Shown here in pieces: positions 44,635 through 54,077 of a stretch of DNA of 64,000 nucleotides. The notes below the pieces were generated by a model. It saw only the letters and a program-made list of their open reading frames with translations, had not been told where the DNA came from and made no database searches. Numbering within the stretch: the stretch's first letter is position 1; each line of letters starts with the position of its first letter. Made by a program: the position numbers and the translations under genes. The stretch is from Pontibacter sp. Tf4 (GTDB lineage: Bacteria > Bacteroidota > Bacteroidia > Cytophagales > Hymenobacteraceae), in contig NZ_JACKZC010000004.1 in NCBI RefSeq assembly GCF_014212495.1, positions 62,001 to 126,000 of the forward strand, read 5' to 3'.

Positions 44635-45945
44635 TTAAAAGGTCAGGGCGCCGGCAATTTCTTTCAGCGATACCTCCGACAGCTTGGCCAGGTATTGCGC
44701 ATTGCTGTAGCGCACCGTAGCGTTCACATAGTTGAGTTGTGCTTCTCTGAACTCGATAGGGGTGATGCTGCCGATACGGAACTTCTCCATCGTGATCTCG
44801 AGGTTACGTTTGGCGATTTCCTGGTTCTTTTCTTCCAGCTTCACCAGCGATAGACTGGTAAGGTAGGAGTTGTAGGCAGTGGTGAGCTGTGCGTTTATAG
44901 TTTGGTTTAAACGATCGTACTCCAGTTGTGCGCTGCTGATGTTGATGTTGGCATTCTGCTGGTTACGGCGCTGCTCGAATCCGTTAAAAATAGGAACAGC
45001 AGCTGAAACGCCATAGTTAAAACCCCGCCCTGTGGAAAGGGTCGTAAAGCCAAGCGCCGATTCAGAACGGTTAAAGTTATACCCCGAGTTCAGGGTAACC
45101 GTGGGCAGGCGGCTTGCCTTTACCTGTTTCAGATCGAGTTCGGCCACGCGTCTGTTAATGAGCGCCGCCTGCAACGACGGGTTCTGCTGGGTTGCTCTTT
45201 CAGTCAGTTCTGCCAGGTTCAGCTGCTCATCAATGCTAATATCGTCTGTCACCCTGAAACGCACAGAAACATCCCGTGCCATCAGCTCGTTCAGCTGGGT
45301 TTGCGTGTTCTGGTATAGTTCGCGCTGGCGCAGGATGTTGGTAGTATCCGTATTCAGGTCAACCTGTGCATTCAGCACTTCCAGCCTCGATGCTTTTCCG
45401 ATCTCAAAACGGTTCTGTGCCGTCTCTACGCGCTCGCGCGAGATAACCATGGCCGTATCGAGGGCGTTTAGTTGCTGCTGCTGTTGCACCAGGTTATAAT
45501 ATACACTGGTTACATCGGCAATGCGGGTCAGGATGGTTTGCTTCAGGTTGGCTTCGCCTAATCTTTCCAGTTCCTGCAACTGCTCGTAGCGGGCAAACAT
45601 GCCAAAGCCATCAAACACTGTCCAGCTAAGGCCAACGCCATAGTTCAGGGTATTGCCCCGGGCGCCGGTACGCTCAATTACCTGGCCGCTCTCACGGTTC
45701 TCAGACCTGTTCTGGATTGTATTGTTCTGCACCACGTTGCCGGTTACTACAGGCAGCATGCCGGCATTGCCTCTGGTTACATTATTTTTGTTGATCTCCA
45801 GGTCGTTGGCAACCAGCTTAATGTCATAGTTCCGCTCCAGTGTTATCCGGATGGCTTCTTCCAGGGTGAGTACTTCCTGCGCCTTTGCCCTGCCACTCAG
45901 CAGTATCAGGGCAAAAACAGACAGGACAGCAATTTTAAACTTCAT
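44635..45945 (-). CDS. TolC-family outer-membrane efflux protein
   Basis: 436 residues: signal peptide (1-23, ends AKAQ) and two outer-membrane efflux repeats forming long helical hairpins (LTLEEAIRITLERNYDIKLV, RVETAQNRFEIGKASRLEVLNAQVDLN, EITMEKFRIGSITPIEFREAQLNYVNA). It forms the trimeric exit duct for the RND pump encoded immediately upstream (29-bp gap). Last gene of the adaptor-pump-duct operon. Confidence 0.94.
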   Translation of the reverse strand: MKFKIAVLSVFALILLSGRAKAQEVLTLEEAIRITLERNYDIKLVANDLEINKNNVTRGNAGMLPVVTGNVVQNNTIQNRSENRESGQVIERTGARGNTLNYGVGLSWTVFDGFGMFARYEQLQELERLGEANLKQTILTRIADVTSVYYNLVQQQQQLNALDTAMVISRERVETAQNRFEIGKASRLEVLNAQVDLNTDTTNILRQRELYQNTQTQLNELMARDVSVRFRVTDDISIDEQLNLAELTERATQQNPSLQAALINRRVAELDLKQVKASRLPTVTLNSGYNFNRSESALGFTTLSTGRGFNYGVSAAVPIFNGFEQRRNQQNANINISSAQLEYDRLNQTINAQLTTAYNSYLTSLSLVKLEEKNQEIAKRNLEITMEKFRIGSITPIEFREAQLNYVNATVRYSNAQYLAKLSEVSLKEIAGALTF

Positions 45946-45974
45946 ATAAGATTGGTAGATAGATCGGTGAAAAA

Positions 45975-48900
45975 TTAAACAGTCGCTTTTTCGAACTCTT
46001 CTATATGATCAAATTCCGGGTGATGCTTGCGCTCTCTGGACCACATGGAATAGATAGCCGGGATAACGAACAAGGTAAGGATAAGTGAGAACATGGTGCC
46101 TCCCACAATTACCACACCCATACCCATACGGCTTTGCGCAGCTGCACCAAGTGCCAGAGCAATTGGCAAAGCACCTAAGGCAATGGCTAAACTGGTCATC
46201 AGAATAGGGCGCAGACGGGCTTCTGAAGCTTCCAGAATAGCTTCCATCTTAGGTTTGCCCTGTTCCCGGAGCTGGTTCGCAAATTCGACTATCAGAATAC
46301 CGTTCTTCGTGACGAGCCCTATGAGCATGATCGTTCCGATCTGGCTGAAGATGTTCCAGGTCTGGCCGAACAGCCATAACGAAAGCATAGCACCGGCTAC
46401 CGCCATCGGCACCGTCAGGATAATGATAAGCGGATCTATAAAGCTCTCGAACTGGGCAGCCAGGATCAGGTAGATCAGTAAGAGCGCAAGGCCGAAAGCA
46501 AACATCGTGTTCGAACCACTTTCCACAAAGTCTCTCGATTCACCGCCAAGGTCAGTGGTAAAGCTGTCGTCCAGTACTTTTTCCTTGATGCGGTCCATGG
46601 CATCAATGCCGTCGCCTATACTCATGCCCGGTGCCAGACCAGCCGAAACGGTAGCCGACATGTAGCGGTTGTTGTGGTATAGTTGCGGCGGGCTGCTGCG
46701 CTCAGTTAAAGTTACTAAGTTATCCAGTTGCACCAGTTCGCCGGTTTTGCTGCGCACGAACAGCGAGGTCAGGTCCAGTGGATCGTCGCGGTCAGGTCGG
46801 TCAAACTGGCCCATTACCTGGTACTGGCGTCCGTTCATCAAAAAGTATCCGAAACGCTGCCCGCTAAGCGACAACTGTAACGTCTGGGCCACATCTATTA
46901 CCGACACACCAAGGCTTTGTGCTTTTTCGCGGTCGATAGAAATGTTAATCTCCGGCTTGTTGAATTTCAGGTTCACATCTACGTTCGAGAAGGTCGGGTC
47001 TTTGGCGGCTTCTTCCATAAAGGCCGGTATCTTCTCTTCCAGTTTCTGGAAGTTCTGTGCCTGAATGATGTACTGAATCGGCTGGCCACCACGGCGGTTC
47101 ACCGATATAGTTGGCTGCTGCGTTACCATGGTTCTTGCTTCCGGGTAACGGCGTGTTAGGCCGGTCAGGTAATCAGCAATTTCTTTCTGAGAACGCTCGC
47201 GCTCACCCGGCGGCACCAAAGCCAGTCGCATCATACCGTTGTTTACAGAGCCACCGCCCCAACCCGGCGAGGTAATTACCAGGTTCACAGCTTTCTCCGG
47301 CACCGAATCGTTTACCAGTTGTGTCAGTTCCTGCATAAAGCGGTCCATGTACTCGTACGATGCTCCTTCCGGGCCAGTAGCCATCACACGGATCATACTT
47401 CTGTCGTCGTAAGGGGCAGTCTCTTTCTGAAGAACAGTATAGAACAGGGCTGTCAGGCCAAGGCAGGCGATCAGGATAGGGAAGCTTAGCCATTTATTGC
47501 GCATAAAGCCACGCAGCGAGCTGGCGTAAGCCGCATTCATGCGCTCAAAGTAAGGCTCTGTAAAGTTGTAGAACCTGGTTTTCTTATGGCCACCTTTCTT
47601 CATCAGGTAAGCGTTCAGCATTGGCGTGAGCGTAAGCGACACAAAGGCCGATATGAGCACGGCTGCGCCAATTACCACCCCGAATTCCCGGAAGAGTCGC
47701 CCGACGAAGCCTTCCAGGAAAATAACCGGAAGAAACACGGCTGCCAGTGTGATGGAAATAGAGATAACCGCCATAAAGATCTCGTTCGAGCCTTTTATAG
47801 CTGCCTCGATCGGCGACATCCCTTCTTCCACTTTTTTAAAGATGTTCTCCGTTACCACAATACCGTCGTCCACTACCAGACCTGTAGCCAGAACTATAGC
47901 CAGCAGGGTAAGCACATTAACCGAAAACCCGCACAGGTACATGATAAAGAACGTAGCGATAAGCGAAACCGGAATATCGATAAGCGGACGGAAGGCAATG
48001 CTCCAGTCGCGGAAAAACAGGTAAATGATCAGGATCACCAGCACCAGGGCTATCAGTATAGTTTCGGCTACTTCTGTTACCGATTGCTTGATGAACACGG
48101 TGTTATCCATCGCAATATTCAGCGTGATATCTTCCGGCAGGTCGTTTTTCAGTTTCTCGAACTGCTCGTAAAAGGCATCTGAAATATCGAGGTAGTTGGT
48201 GCCCGGCTGCGGAATAATGGCAAGACCCACCATCGGCTGGCCCGACTCGCTCATTTTGGTTTCCAGGTTCTCAGGGCCAAGCTCTGCTGTACCCAGGTCG
48301 CTGAAACGGATAATTTTGCCACCATCTGACTTCACGATAAGGTTGTTGAACTGCTCAGCTGTAGACAGGTTACCCAGGGTTTTTACAACCAGTTCGGTAT
48401 TATCACCACTGATCTTACCGGATGGCAGCTCTACGTTTTCGCGGTTCAGGGCAGTGCGCACATCCCCAACAGTCAGGCCATAAGAGGCAAGCTTCACCGG
48501 GTCGAGCCACAGGCGCATGGCATAGCGCTTCTGTCCCCAGATCTGCACGCTACTTACGCCCGGTATAGTTTGCAGGCGCTGCGAGATCACGTTTTCCGCA
48601 TAGTCGCTTAGCTGTAACTGGTCGCGGCTGTCGCTGCGCACTGTCATGGTAATAATCGGCTCCGAGTCAGCGTCGGCTTTGGAAACTACAGGCGGGGAGT
48701 CAATATCCTGGGGCAGGTTACGCACAGCCTGCGATACTTTGTCGCGCACGTCGTTGGCTGCCTCTTCCAGGTCTTTATCCAGGTTAAATTCGATGTTGAT
48801 GTTGCTTCGGCCCTGGTTACTGGAGGAAGAAATGTTCCGGATACCATCAATGGAGTTAATGGCTTTCTCCAGGGGCTCCGTTATCTGCGACTCAATGATA

Positions 48901-49070
48901 TCGGCGTTGGCACCCGAGTAGCTGGTACTCACCGAAACGATGGCCGGGTCGATGGACGGATACTCGCGTACGCCCAGGAAGCTGTACCCAATGAAGCCGA
49001 ACAAAATCAGCATCAGGTTAATTACGATCGTAAAAACCGGACGCTTTATACTTGTGGTGGATAAACTCAT
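45975..49070 (-). CDS. RND efflux pump permease (AcrB/HAE1 family)
   Basis: 1031-residue inner-membrane proton-driven exporter. Helix 1 SIKRPVFTIVINLMLILFGFIGYSFLGVREYPSIDPAIVSVSTSYSG, two large periplasmic loops, the helix 4 motif VVDDGIVVTENIFKKVEEG with proton-relay Asp residues, and FLEGFVGRLFREFGVVI. Later VTKNGILIVEFANQLREQGKPKMEAILEASEARLRPILMTSLA closes the family pattern. The sequence resembles the HAE1 multidrug type, not the heavy-metal type. ATG 49070 is chosen; a longer frame to 49097 would overlap the adaptor stop. Gap to the adaptor is 13 bp. Confidence 0.95.
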   Translation of the reverse strand: MSLSTTSIKRPVFTIVINLMLILFGFIGYSFLGVREYPSIDPAIVSVSTSYSGANADIIESQITEPLEKAINSIDGIRNISSSSNQGRSNINIEFNLDKDLEEAANDVRDKVSQAVRNLPQDIDSPPVVSKADADSEPIITMTVRSDSRDQLQLSDYAENVISQRLQTIPGVSSVQIWGQKRYAMRLWLDPVKLASYGLTVGDVRTALNRENVELPSGKISGDNTELVVKTLGNLSTAEQFNNLIVKSDGGKIIRFSDLGTAELGPENLETKMSESGQPMVGLAIIPQPGTNYLDISDAFYEQFEKLKNDLPEDITLNIAMDNTVFIKQSVTEVAETILIALVLVILIIYLFFRDWSIAFRPLIDIPVSLIATFFIMYLCGFSVNVLTLLAIVLATGLVVDDGIVVTENIFKKVEEGMSPIEAAIKGSNEIFMAVISISITLAAVFLPVIFLEGFVGRLFREFGVVIGAAVLISAFVSLTLTPMLNAYLMKKGGHKKTRFYNFTEPYFERMNAAYASSLRGFMRNKWLSFPILIACLGLTALFYTVLQKETAPYDDRSMIRVMATGPEGASYEYMDRFMQELTQLVNDSVPEKAVNLVITSPGWGGGSVNNGMMRLALVPPGERERSQKEIADYLTGLTRRYPEARTMVTQQPTISVNRRGGQPIQYIIQAQNFQKLEEKIPAFMEEAAKDPTFSNVDVNLKFNKPEINISIDREKAQSLGVSVIDVAQTLQLSLSGQRFGYFLMNGRQYQVMGQFDRPDRDDPLDLTSLFVRSKTGELVQLDNLVTLTERSSPPQLYHNNRYMSATVSAGLAPGMSIGDGIDAMDRIKEKVLDDSFTTDLGGESRDFVESGSNTMFAFGLALLLIYLILAAQFESFIDPLIIILTVPMAVAGAMLSLWLFGQTWNIFSQIGTIMLIGLVTKNGILIVEFANQLREQGKPKMEAILEASEARLRPILMTSLAIALGALPIALALGAAAQSRMGMGVVIVGGTMFSLILTLFVIPAIYSMWSRERKHHPEFDHIEEFEKATV

Positions 49071-49083
49071 ACGTGTTGCGCTT

Positions 49084-50163
49084 TTATTTCTTACCAACAG
49101 CTACTTTAACAGGGCTTCCTTCTCTTAACGTCATAATTCCGGTGGTCAGTACGGTGTCGCCGGGCTGCAGGCCTGCCGTAACCAGTACATCCTTTTCGGT
49201 ACGTGTGGCGGTCTCGATCATGGTTTCTTTGGCCTTGCCATCTTTGGCTACAAACACTTTTTTACCATTCTGCACCGGAATCACAGCTTCCGTAGGCACC
49301 AGCAGGGCATCATCTATAACCGCAAGCGGCAGCTCTATGTTCGCAAAAGAACCGGGCATCAGGCTACCGTCGCCGTTAGAGGCACGGGCACGTAGCTGCA
49401 GCGTACGGCTGCTCGCTTCAATACCGGGCTCTATAGCATAAACGGTTGCTGTATATTTTTTGGGTGATCCGGCAATGGTAAAATTCAGGGTAACATTTTC
49501 TTTTACCTGGCCGGCGTACTTTTCAGGCACCGAGAACGTGATCTTCAGCGGATCGGTGTTCACGAGGTTGGCAATAACTGTTTCGGGAGAGATAAAGCTG
49601 CCTTCGGAAATGTTGCGCAGACCGATCTGGCCGGCGAATGGGGCGCGTATAGTTGTTTTGGCTAACTGTGCCTGTATCAGCTGGGTCTGGGCCTGTGCCG
49701 ATTTCAGGTCGGCGCGCGCTACATCATACTCTTCGCGGCTGATGGCTTCTTTTTTCAGCAGCAGTTCGGCGCGGCGCTCGTTCTCAGCGGCCAGGCTCTG
49801 GCGGGTCTGGGCCTGTGCCAGCTGTGCGCGCAATTCTGAGTCATCTACCTTAACCAGTACCTGGCCTTTGCTTACCTTGCTGCCCTCGTTAAACGAAATG
49901 GACTGCACCACACCCGACACCTGCGGACGGATCTGGATCTGCTCGTTGGCCTCGATGGAGCCTGTTACCGACAGTGTATTGGAAAAGCTTTGCGGCTGCA
50001 GCACTACGCCGCTTACCCGCATGGCTGGCGCGCTGCCACCACCTGGTCCGCCCGGGCCTTTGGGGCCGCCACCGCCTTCCGCTTTGTTTTGCATGATGCG
50101 GTACGCTACCAAAGCGCCAAACCCAAGTATAAGCAAGGTGTAAATGATGTACTTAATCTTCAT
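49084..50163 (-). CDS. RND periplasmic adaptor (membrane fusion protein)
   Basis: 359 residues. An uncleaved N-terminal anchor (6-24), then a Gly/Pro-rich linker (30-47: GGGGPKGPGGPGGG), a lipoyl/barrel-sandwich domain (EANEQIQIRPQVSGVVQSISFNEGSKVSKGQVLVKVDD), a helical hairpin (about 105-165), beta-barrel and membrane-proximal domains (PVQNGKKVFVAKDGKA). It joins the pump to the TolC duct. First gene of the operon. The Gly/Pro linker is unusual but seen in some Bacteroidota adaptors. No TetR/AraC regulator is adjacent. Confidence 0.94.
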   Translation of the reverse strand: MKIKYIIYTLLILGFGALVAYRIMQNKAEGGGGPKGPGGPGGGSAPAMRVSGVVLQPQSFSNTLSVTGSIEANEQIQIRPQVSGVVQSISFNEGSKVSKGQVLVKVDDSELRAQLAQAQTRQSLAAENERRAELLLKKEAISREEYDVARADLKSAQAQTQLIQAQLAKTTIRAPFAGQIGLRNISEGSFISPETVIANLVNTDPLKITFSVPEKYAGQVKENVTLNFTIAGSPKKYTATVYAIEPGIEASSRTLQLRARASNGDGSLMPGSFANIELPLAVIDDALLVPTEAVIPVQNGKKVFVAKDGKAKETMIETATRTEKDVLVTAGLQPGDTVLTTGIMTLREGSPVKVAVGKK

Positions 50164-50488
50164 AGGTGATCAGAATTTCCGCCCGCGACGGGGTTAGATT
50201 AGTAAAGTATGGTTATAGTTACGTTTAATTCGGACTCGTACTGGTGTATTTCGGGCCTAAAGACAGGAGCCGGCAAGCCGCACACTTTGACAGGCAGCAG
50301 CACTAAAGGTTTAATCCGGAAGCGTATAAATAAGCTATAGTTGCCTGCCTGGCACAAGTTTGCAATTTTAAAGTTATAACCTTAACTACTGAAACAGAAA
50401 CCATTTGAACAATTATCTGCATAAATATAAATTGAATAGCCGAACAGCGTTATTTTTGAGTTAAACAGCAAATGCAGCTACCAGAAAG
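50164..50488. promoter_or_regulatory. Divergent region, RND operon / alkyltransferase-like gene
   Basis: 325 bp without a gene. TATTTTTG (50451-50458) fits TAnnTTTG for the plus-strand gene, with TTG 16 bp upstream. I see no clear promoter for the RND operon. A CTATAGTT lies at 50335-50342. Confidence 0.5.
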
Positions 50489-50824
50489 ATGAGCGATAAG
50501 AAAGAGAACTTTTTTGAAAACGTGTACGAAGTGGTGAAACTGATACCGAAAGGCAGAGTGACCAGTTATGGTGCTATTGCCAGTTATTTAGGCGCCAAAG
50601 GCTCGGCGCGGATGGTAGGGTGGGCTTTGATTGCTTCGCAGCCGTTTACTAAAATACCGGCCCACCGGGTGGTAAACCGGGTAGGCATGCTTACCGGCAA
50701 ACAGCATTTTGAAGGCAGCAATGCCATGCAGGAGCGCCTGGAGCAGGAGGGCGTGAAAGTAGAAAAAGACCAGGTCGTAAATTTTGAAAAACTGTTCTGG
50801 GACCCGAGCAAAGAGTTGCTGTAA
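50489..50824 (+). CDS. Alkyltransferase-like (ATL) DNA-damage protein
   Basis: A 111-residue MGMT-fold C-terminal domain with GRVTSYGAIASYLG (22-35), the Arg finger in ARMVGWAL (Arg41) and the active-site segment IPAHRVVNRVG. Position 58 is Ala where alkyltransferases have the acceptor Cys (PCHRV). ATL proteins bind O6-alkylguanine without repairing it and pass it to nucleotide excision repair. The domain is otherwise full length, so the loss of Cys is a family trait and not decay. Confidence 0.92.
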   Translation: MSDKKENFFENVYEVVKLIPKGRVTSYGAIASYLGAKGSARMVGWALIASQPFTKIPAHRVVNRVGMLTGKQHFEGSNAMQERLEQEGVKVEKDQVVNFEKLFWDPSKELL

Positions 50825-51043
50825 CGAAAGGGAACTATAGCTAACTATAGAGGTTGGTGCAAACTACAGTTTTAAGGGTTAGTGCTTAACGACCACGCTC
50901 GCGTCCCGCGAGTGGCATCCTGTCACGTTATCATCCGGTTTTAAACTATTACTGTAAACTATAATTTAGCGCGGCCAGAGTCCGTAAGTAACGCATACTC
51001 ACCAGAGGCGAGCGAGGGCAGAGGCAAACTATAGTTTGAAGGG
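50825..51043. repeat. Palindrome-bearing gap
   Basis: 219 bp with AACTATAG copies near 50833 and 51028 and an imperfect GC hairpin CCACGCTCGCG-tcc-CGCGAGTGG (50892-50914). It resembles the CGAGCG palindromes at 12594 and 57426. Confidence 0.6.
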
Positions 51044-51568
51044 TTAGTGCTTCATTTCCAGGTTCAGCTGCGTGCCATTTTTCTCGGCTTTGTTATCCAG
51101 GGCAGTTCCGAGGGCAACACCAATTGCCATCCCTATGGGCAAACCTATCCCTAAAAATGCCATGTTGCCTAAACTTAACCCGAACACTACCCCAAATGGT
51201 AAGCCAAATGTACTCATGCCCAGTGCCAGCCACAGGTTGCGGTAATGGTTTTTTGGTACCAGTTTAAGCTCTTTTTCGATTCGTTTTAAAATACCGGACT
51301 GGCTTCTGCTGATCTGCTTTGCCAACTCTTTTTCTGAGGCTGGTGCCGCGTTGATGAGACTGACTTCATTGTTGATGTGTGCTATGATGTCAGCAGGCAG
51401 CTGTCTGGTTCTTAACTCGTTCAGCAGGTTTTCAAACTGAATGAAGTTCCGGCGCAGCTTTTCGTTCTGCTCTGTTTCGGGTCTCGGGGTAAGCGGGATA
51501 ATTTCCATAAGTTGGTCTTTTTGATAGCGCTGAACTATAGTTTGTAACACCTTAGTCAGGTTTTGCAC
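51044..51568 (-). CDS. Hypothetical membrane protein with Gly-zipper hairpin
   Basis: 174 residues: a charged helical first half (ETEQNEKLRRNFIQFENLLNEL), then KLVPKNHYRNLWLALG and two closely spaced Gly-rich membrane segments (about 117-137 and 140-160, GIGLPIGMAIGVALGTALD). The glycine spacing suggests tight helix packing. No family name known to me. Starts at GTG 51568; an ATG at 51508 would drop 20 residues. Role unknown. Confidence 0.7.
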   Translation of the reverse strand: MQNLTKVLQTIVQRYQKDQLMEIIPLTPRPETEQNEKLRRNFIQFENLLNELRTRQLPADIIAHINNEVSLINAAPASEKELAKQISRSQSGILKRIEKELKLVPKNHYRNLWLALGMSTFGLPFGVVFGLSLGNMAFLGIGLPIGMAIGVALGTALDNKAEKNGTQLNLEMKH

Positions 51569-51609
51569 CTTATAGTTGCTGCCTGCTTATATGCTTTATA
51601 AATCAGGTT

Positions 51610-52173
51610 TTATACTTTTAAACACCCCCTGAACCCACGGGCAGCATAATAGGATTGTGCTCCGTTGTGATACAAAAATACGGTGTCGTAGCGGCGGTCG
51701 CAGAACAGGGCGCCGCCCAGTTTCCTGATCCCGGCAGGTGTTTGCACCCAGCTGGATGTTTTCAGGTCGAATTTGCCCAGCTGCTGCAGTTCGCGGTACT
51801 GCTGTTCTGTTAAAAGTTCGATGCCCATGTCATTAGCCATTTCCACGGCGCTGTTCTGTGGTTTGTGCTCTTTTCGTTCTTCCAGCGCCTGGTGGTCGTA
51901 GCAAACACTCCGGCGGCCTTTCGGACTCTCGGCAGCGCAATCGTAAAAAATGAATTCGCCTGTTTCTGCATCATACCCCACCACATCGGGCTCACCTCCG
52001 GTTCTTTCCATTTCCTGCAGCGACCATAGTTTCTCCGGGTTTGCTTCCAGCTTTGCCTCAACGTTAGCCCATTCTATAGTTTTATGGCGGTTCATGTTCT
52101 TTTCAAAACGGGCCTTTAACAGGCTTAAAAGTTCTTCGCGCTCTTCGGGTAGTAATTCTTTTTGGTTCGCCAT
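51610..52173 (-). CDS. DUF4256 family protein
   Basis: A 187-residue soluble protein of the DUF4256 family: LLSLLKARFEKNMNRHKTIEWANVEAKLEANPEKLWSLQEMERTGGEPDVVGYD, YDCAAESPKGRRSVCYDHQALEERK and GGALFCDRRYDTVFLYHNGAQSYYAARGFRGCLKV are family blocks. Function unknown. ATG 52173 is preferred; an upstream extension to 52236 is not family sequence. It lies 41 bp upstream of the Gly-zipper protein gene, so the two may share a transcript. Confidence 0.9.
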   Translation of the reverse strand: MANQKELLPEEREELLSLLKARFEKNMNRHKTIEWANVEAKLEANPEKLWSLQEMERTGGEPDVVGYDAETGEFIFYDCAAESPKGRRSVCYDHQALEERKEHKPQNSAVEMANDMGIELLTEQQYRELQQLGKFDLKTSSWVQTPAGIRKLGGALFCDRRYDTVFLYHNGAQSYYAARGFRGCLKV

Positions 52174-52284
52174 AGTTATAGGGTGGTGGTGTACAGACAA
52201 GGGGTTTAATTTAGTGATAACATTTTGTGTTACCAAAGGCTGGAGCGAGGCACAAGTTAGGTCTGCTTTGTTTCAGGCAACTGA

Positions 52285-53289
52285 TCATTTCTTTTCAAGC
52301 CACGCTTTCCAATCCTGTGCAACTGTATCCCATCCAAAGTCGTCATAATTCACCTTGCCATTTTCGTTAAAACCAAAGAAGTTATGCTCTCTTCCGACAT
52401 AGGGCCTGAAGGTAATATTTTGCTTTTTGTTACGGATGGCATCGAGGCGCATGTAATCAAAAAATGGAGCAGCAATGTCTTTTGTGCCATAAACAACCAG
52501 TACCGGAATCTTCAGCTTGTGGATGGAAACTATAGGTGGTTTGGAGAAGCCGTAAACCGACTTGAATGTAACTTCACCCTGCACCTGGTTATTCTCCGGA
52601 TCGTTGACCAGCTCCTGCCAGAACTGAAACTGCTTCTCCGTGGCCGTACCCAATGAGTCATCCCGCTGCCTTATCTGAGAAACTATAGTCATCATTCTTC
52701 CGAAAGGATTGGTGCTGGCAAAAATAAGTCGGGTAACATCTTTAGACAGCTCCGCAAGTTTAGCGGCCACAGCTGCTCCCTCTGAGTGCCCGGCAACGAC
52801 CATATCCCTGTCGCTTATCCAGCTTTGCTTTTTCAGGAACTTTATGGCGTGCTTGTTTCGGTTGGCATAGTAGTCCAGGTTATCCCGCTCGATATACTGT
52901 TTGGGGAAAGTTTTGGTAACCGGGTTGATATAAGCCATGTCTCCCCGCAACCCGGTTGCTTCTTTGATGAGCGGCACATAGGGTTTACTGATAATTGCAA
53001 GGTGATATTTGCCCAGCAATATTTCGGCTTTGAATGGGAAAACACTGTAAGGACTTCCATTCTCTTTCAGCAGGATGAGCGGTACCGGAAGCGAACCTTG
53101 CACAAATAGAAACAACGGCTTTGTCTTTTCTTCCTCTCCCTTCTTCGACAGTACCAGAATATCCACCGTGTCCTTTTTATAAAAGGTTTGCATGTGCCTG
53201 AAGCCGAAATCTCCTGGTTTACTGGCTTGCGCTGCACCTTGTGTATGTAGCAGTAACAGAAAAAGAATGAATAGTAAAGGTTGTTTCAT
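52285..53289 (-). CDS. Secreted alpha/beta hydrolase
   Basis: 334 residues with a cleavable signal peptide (1-20, ends TQGAAQ), an alpha/beta-hydrolase core with nucleophile elbow VVAGHSEGAAVAAKL, an Asp in LVVYGTKDIAAPF and the catalytic His in GREHNFFGF. It resembles dienelactone-hydrolase/prolyl-oligopeptidase-like esterases. Substrate unknown. Single gene. Confidence 0.85.
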   Translation of the reverse strand: MKQPLLFILFLLLLHTQGAAQASKPGDFGFRHMQTFYKKDTVDILVLSKKGEEEKTKPLFLFVQGSLPVPLILLKENGSPYSVFPFKAEILLGKYHLAIISKPYVPLIKEATGLRGDMAYINPVTKTFPKQYIERDNLDYYANRNKHAIKFLKKQSWISDRDMVVAGHSEGAAVAAKLAELSKDVTRLIFASTNPFGRMMTIVSQIRQRDDSLGTATEKQFQFWQELVNDPENNQVQGEVTFKSVYGFSKPPIVSIHKLKIPVLVVYGTKDIAAPFFDYMRLDAIRNKKQNITFRPYVGREHNFFGFNENGKVNYDDFGWDTVAQDWKAWLEKK

Positions 53290-53381
53290 TTAGCTTATGT
53301 AGATAACGTTTTGGCTAAGGTACACCATCAGGTGTGCTTTAGGGCTTGTTAGGTCTTGTTGTAAATGTTTGATTAATCCTT

Positions 53382-53774
53382 TTAGTATACAGGAAGGTCA
53401 AGGACATGATTTATGTACATATTGAAGAAAAGTCCAGCAACGCCCAAGGCCATTAAAAAAGCACACCAAATCAGTTTTGTAGGAATAGAAAAGGAAGCAT
53501 ATTCTTCAGGTGGGTTTGACAATCCCCAGTTCTTTTTTATTAGATAATAGTTAATGTTATAAAGGACTATTCCCATTCCTATATTAAAAGTAGAATAAGG
53601 GCTATAGTCGGTTGTCAAGCCCCAATATTTACACAATACACTTAGCCACATTACCTGTATAGCAACTAAAAGAAATACTGCTTTGTAAGTGGAGTAACCG
53701 TCATCATACATGTTTCTGGCAAAACCATTTAATATACAATAAGAGTAGTAATAAGCCTTCTTAATGATTTGCAT
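53382..53774 (-). CDS. Hypothetical membrane protein
   Basis: 130 residues with two clear hydrophobic segments (KAVFLLVAIQVMWLSVL and KLIWCAFLMALGVAGLFFNMY) and a Tyr-rich middle (GIVLYNINYYLIKKNW). No family recognised. The gene is visibly more AT-rich than its neighbours, and the flanking gaps are AT-rich too, which may mean recent transfer. Start ATG at 53774. Confidence 0.6.
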   Translation of the reverse strand: MQIIKKAYYYSYCILNGFARNMYDDGYSTYKAVFLLVAIQVMWLSVLCKYWGLTTDYSPYSTFNIGMGIVLYNINYYLIKKNWGLSNPPEEYASFSIPTKLIWCAFLMALGVAGLFFNMYINHVLDLPVY

Positions 53775-54077
53775 TCTTAATTTGTTGTTAACTGTATCAA
53801 ATAAGTTGTAGGGATATAGGGTTTGTTTTTCATTTAAATACTTACCTATCTTAAAGTTATTTCTCCTAAATAACCTAACTATAGTATAGCAGAAGTTTAT
53901 TCCATTTACACAACCAAATCCGGCGGCAATACGGAGTCGGATTACCGAATATACTATATACAGGCCAAACTATATAATTACAGGAAGTATAAATCAGGGG
54001 AGGTATGGCTGAATAGGATAAAGCTGAATTGTAAAATCCTGCCAATCTCCCGACCTTCGCGGAAACCGGCGCAAGCA
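53775..54077. other. AT-rich gap
   Basis: 303 bp with scattered CTATAG/ATATAG words. I see no gene, terminator or clear promoter before rlmH. Confidence 0.5.
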
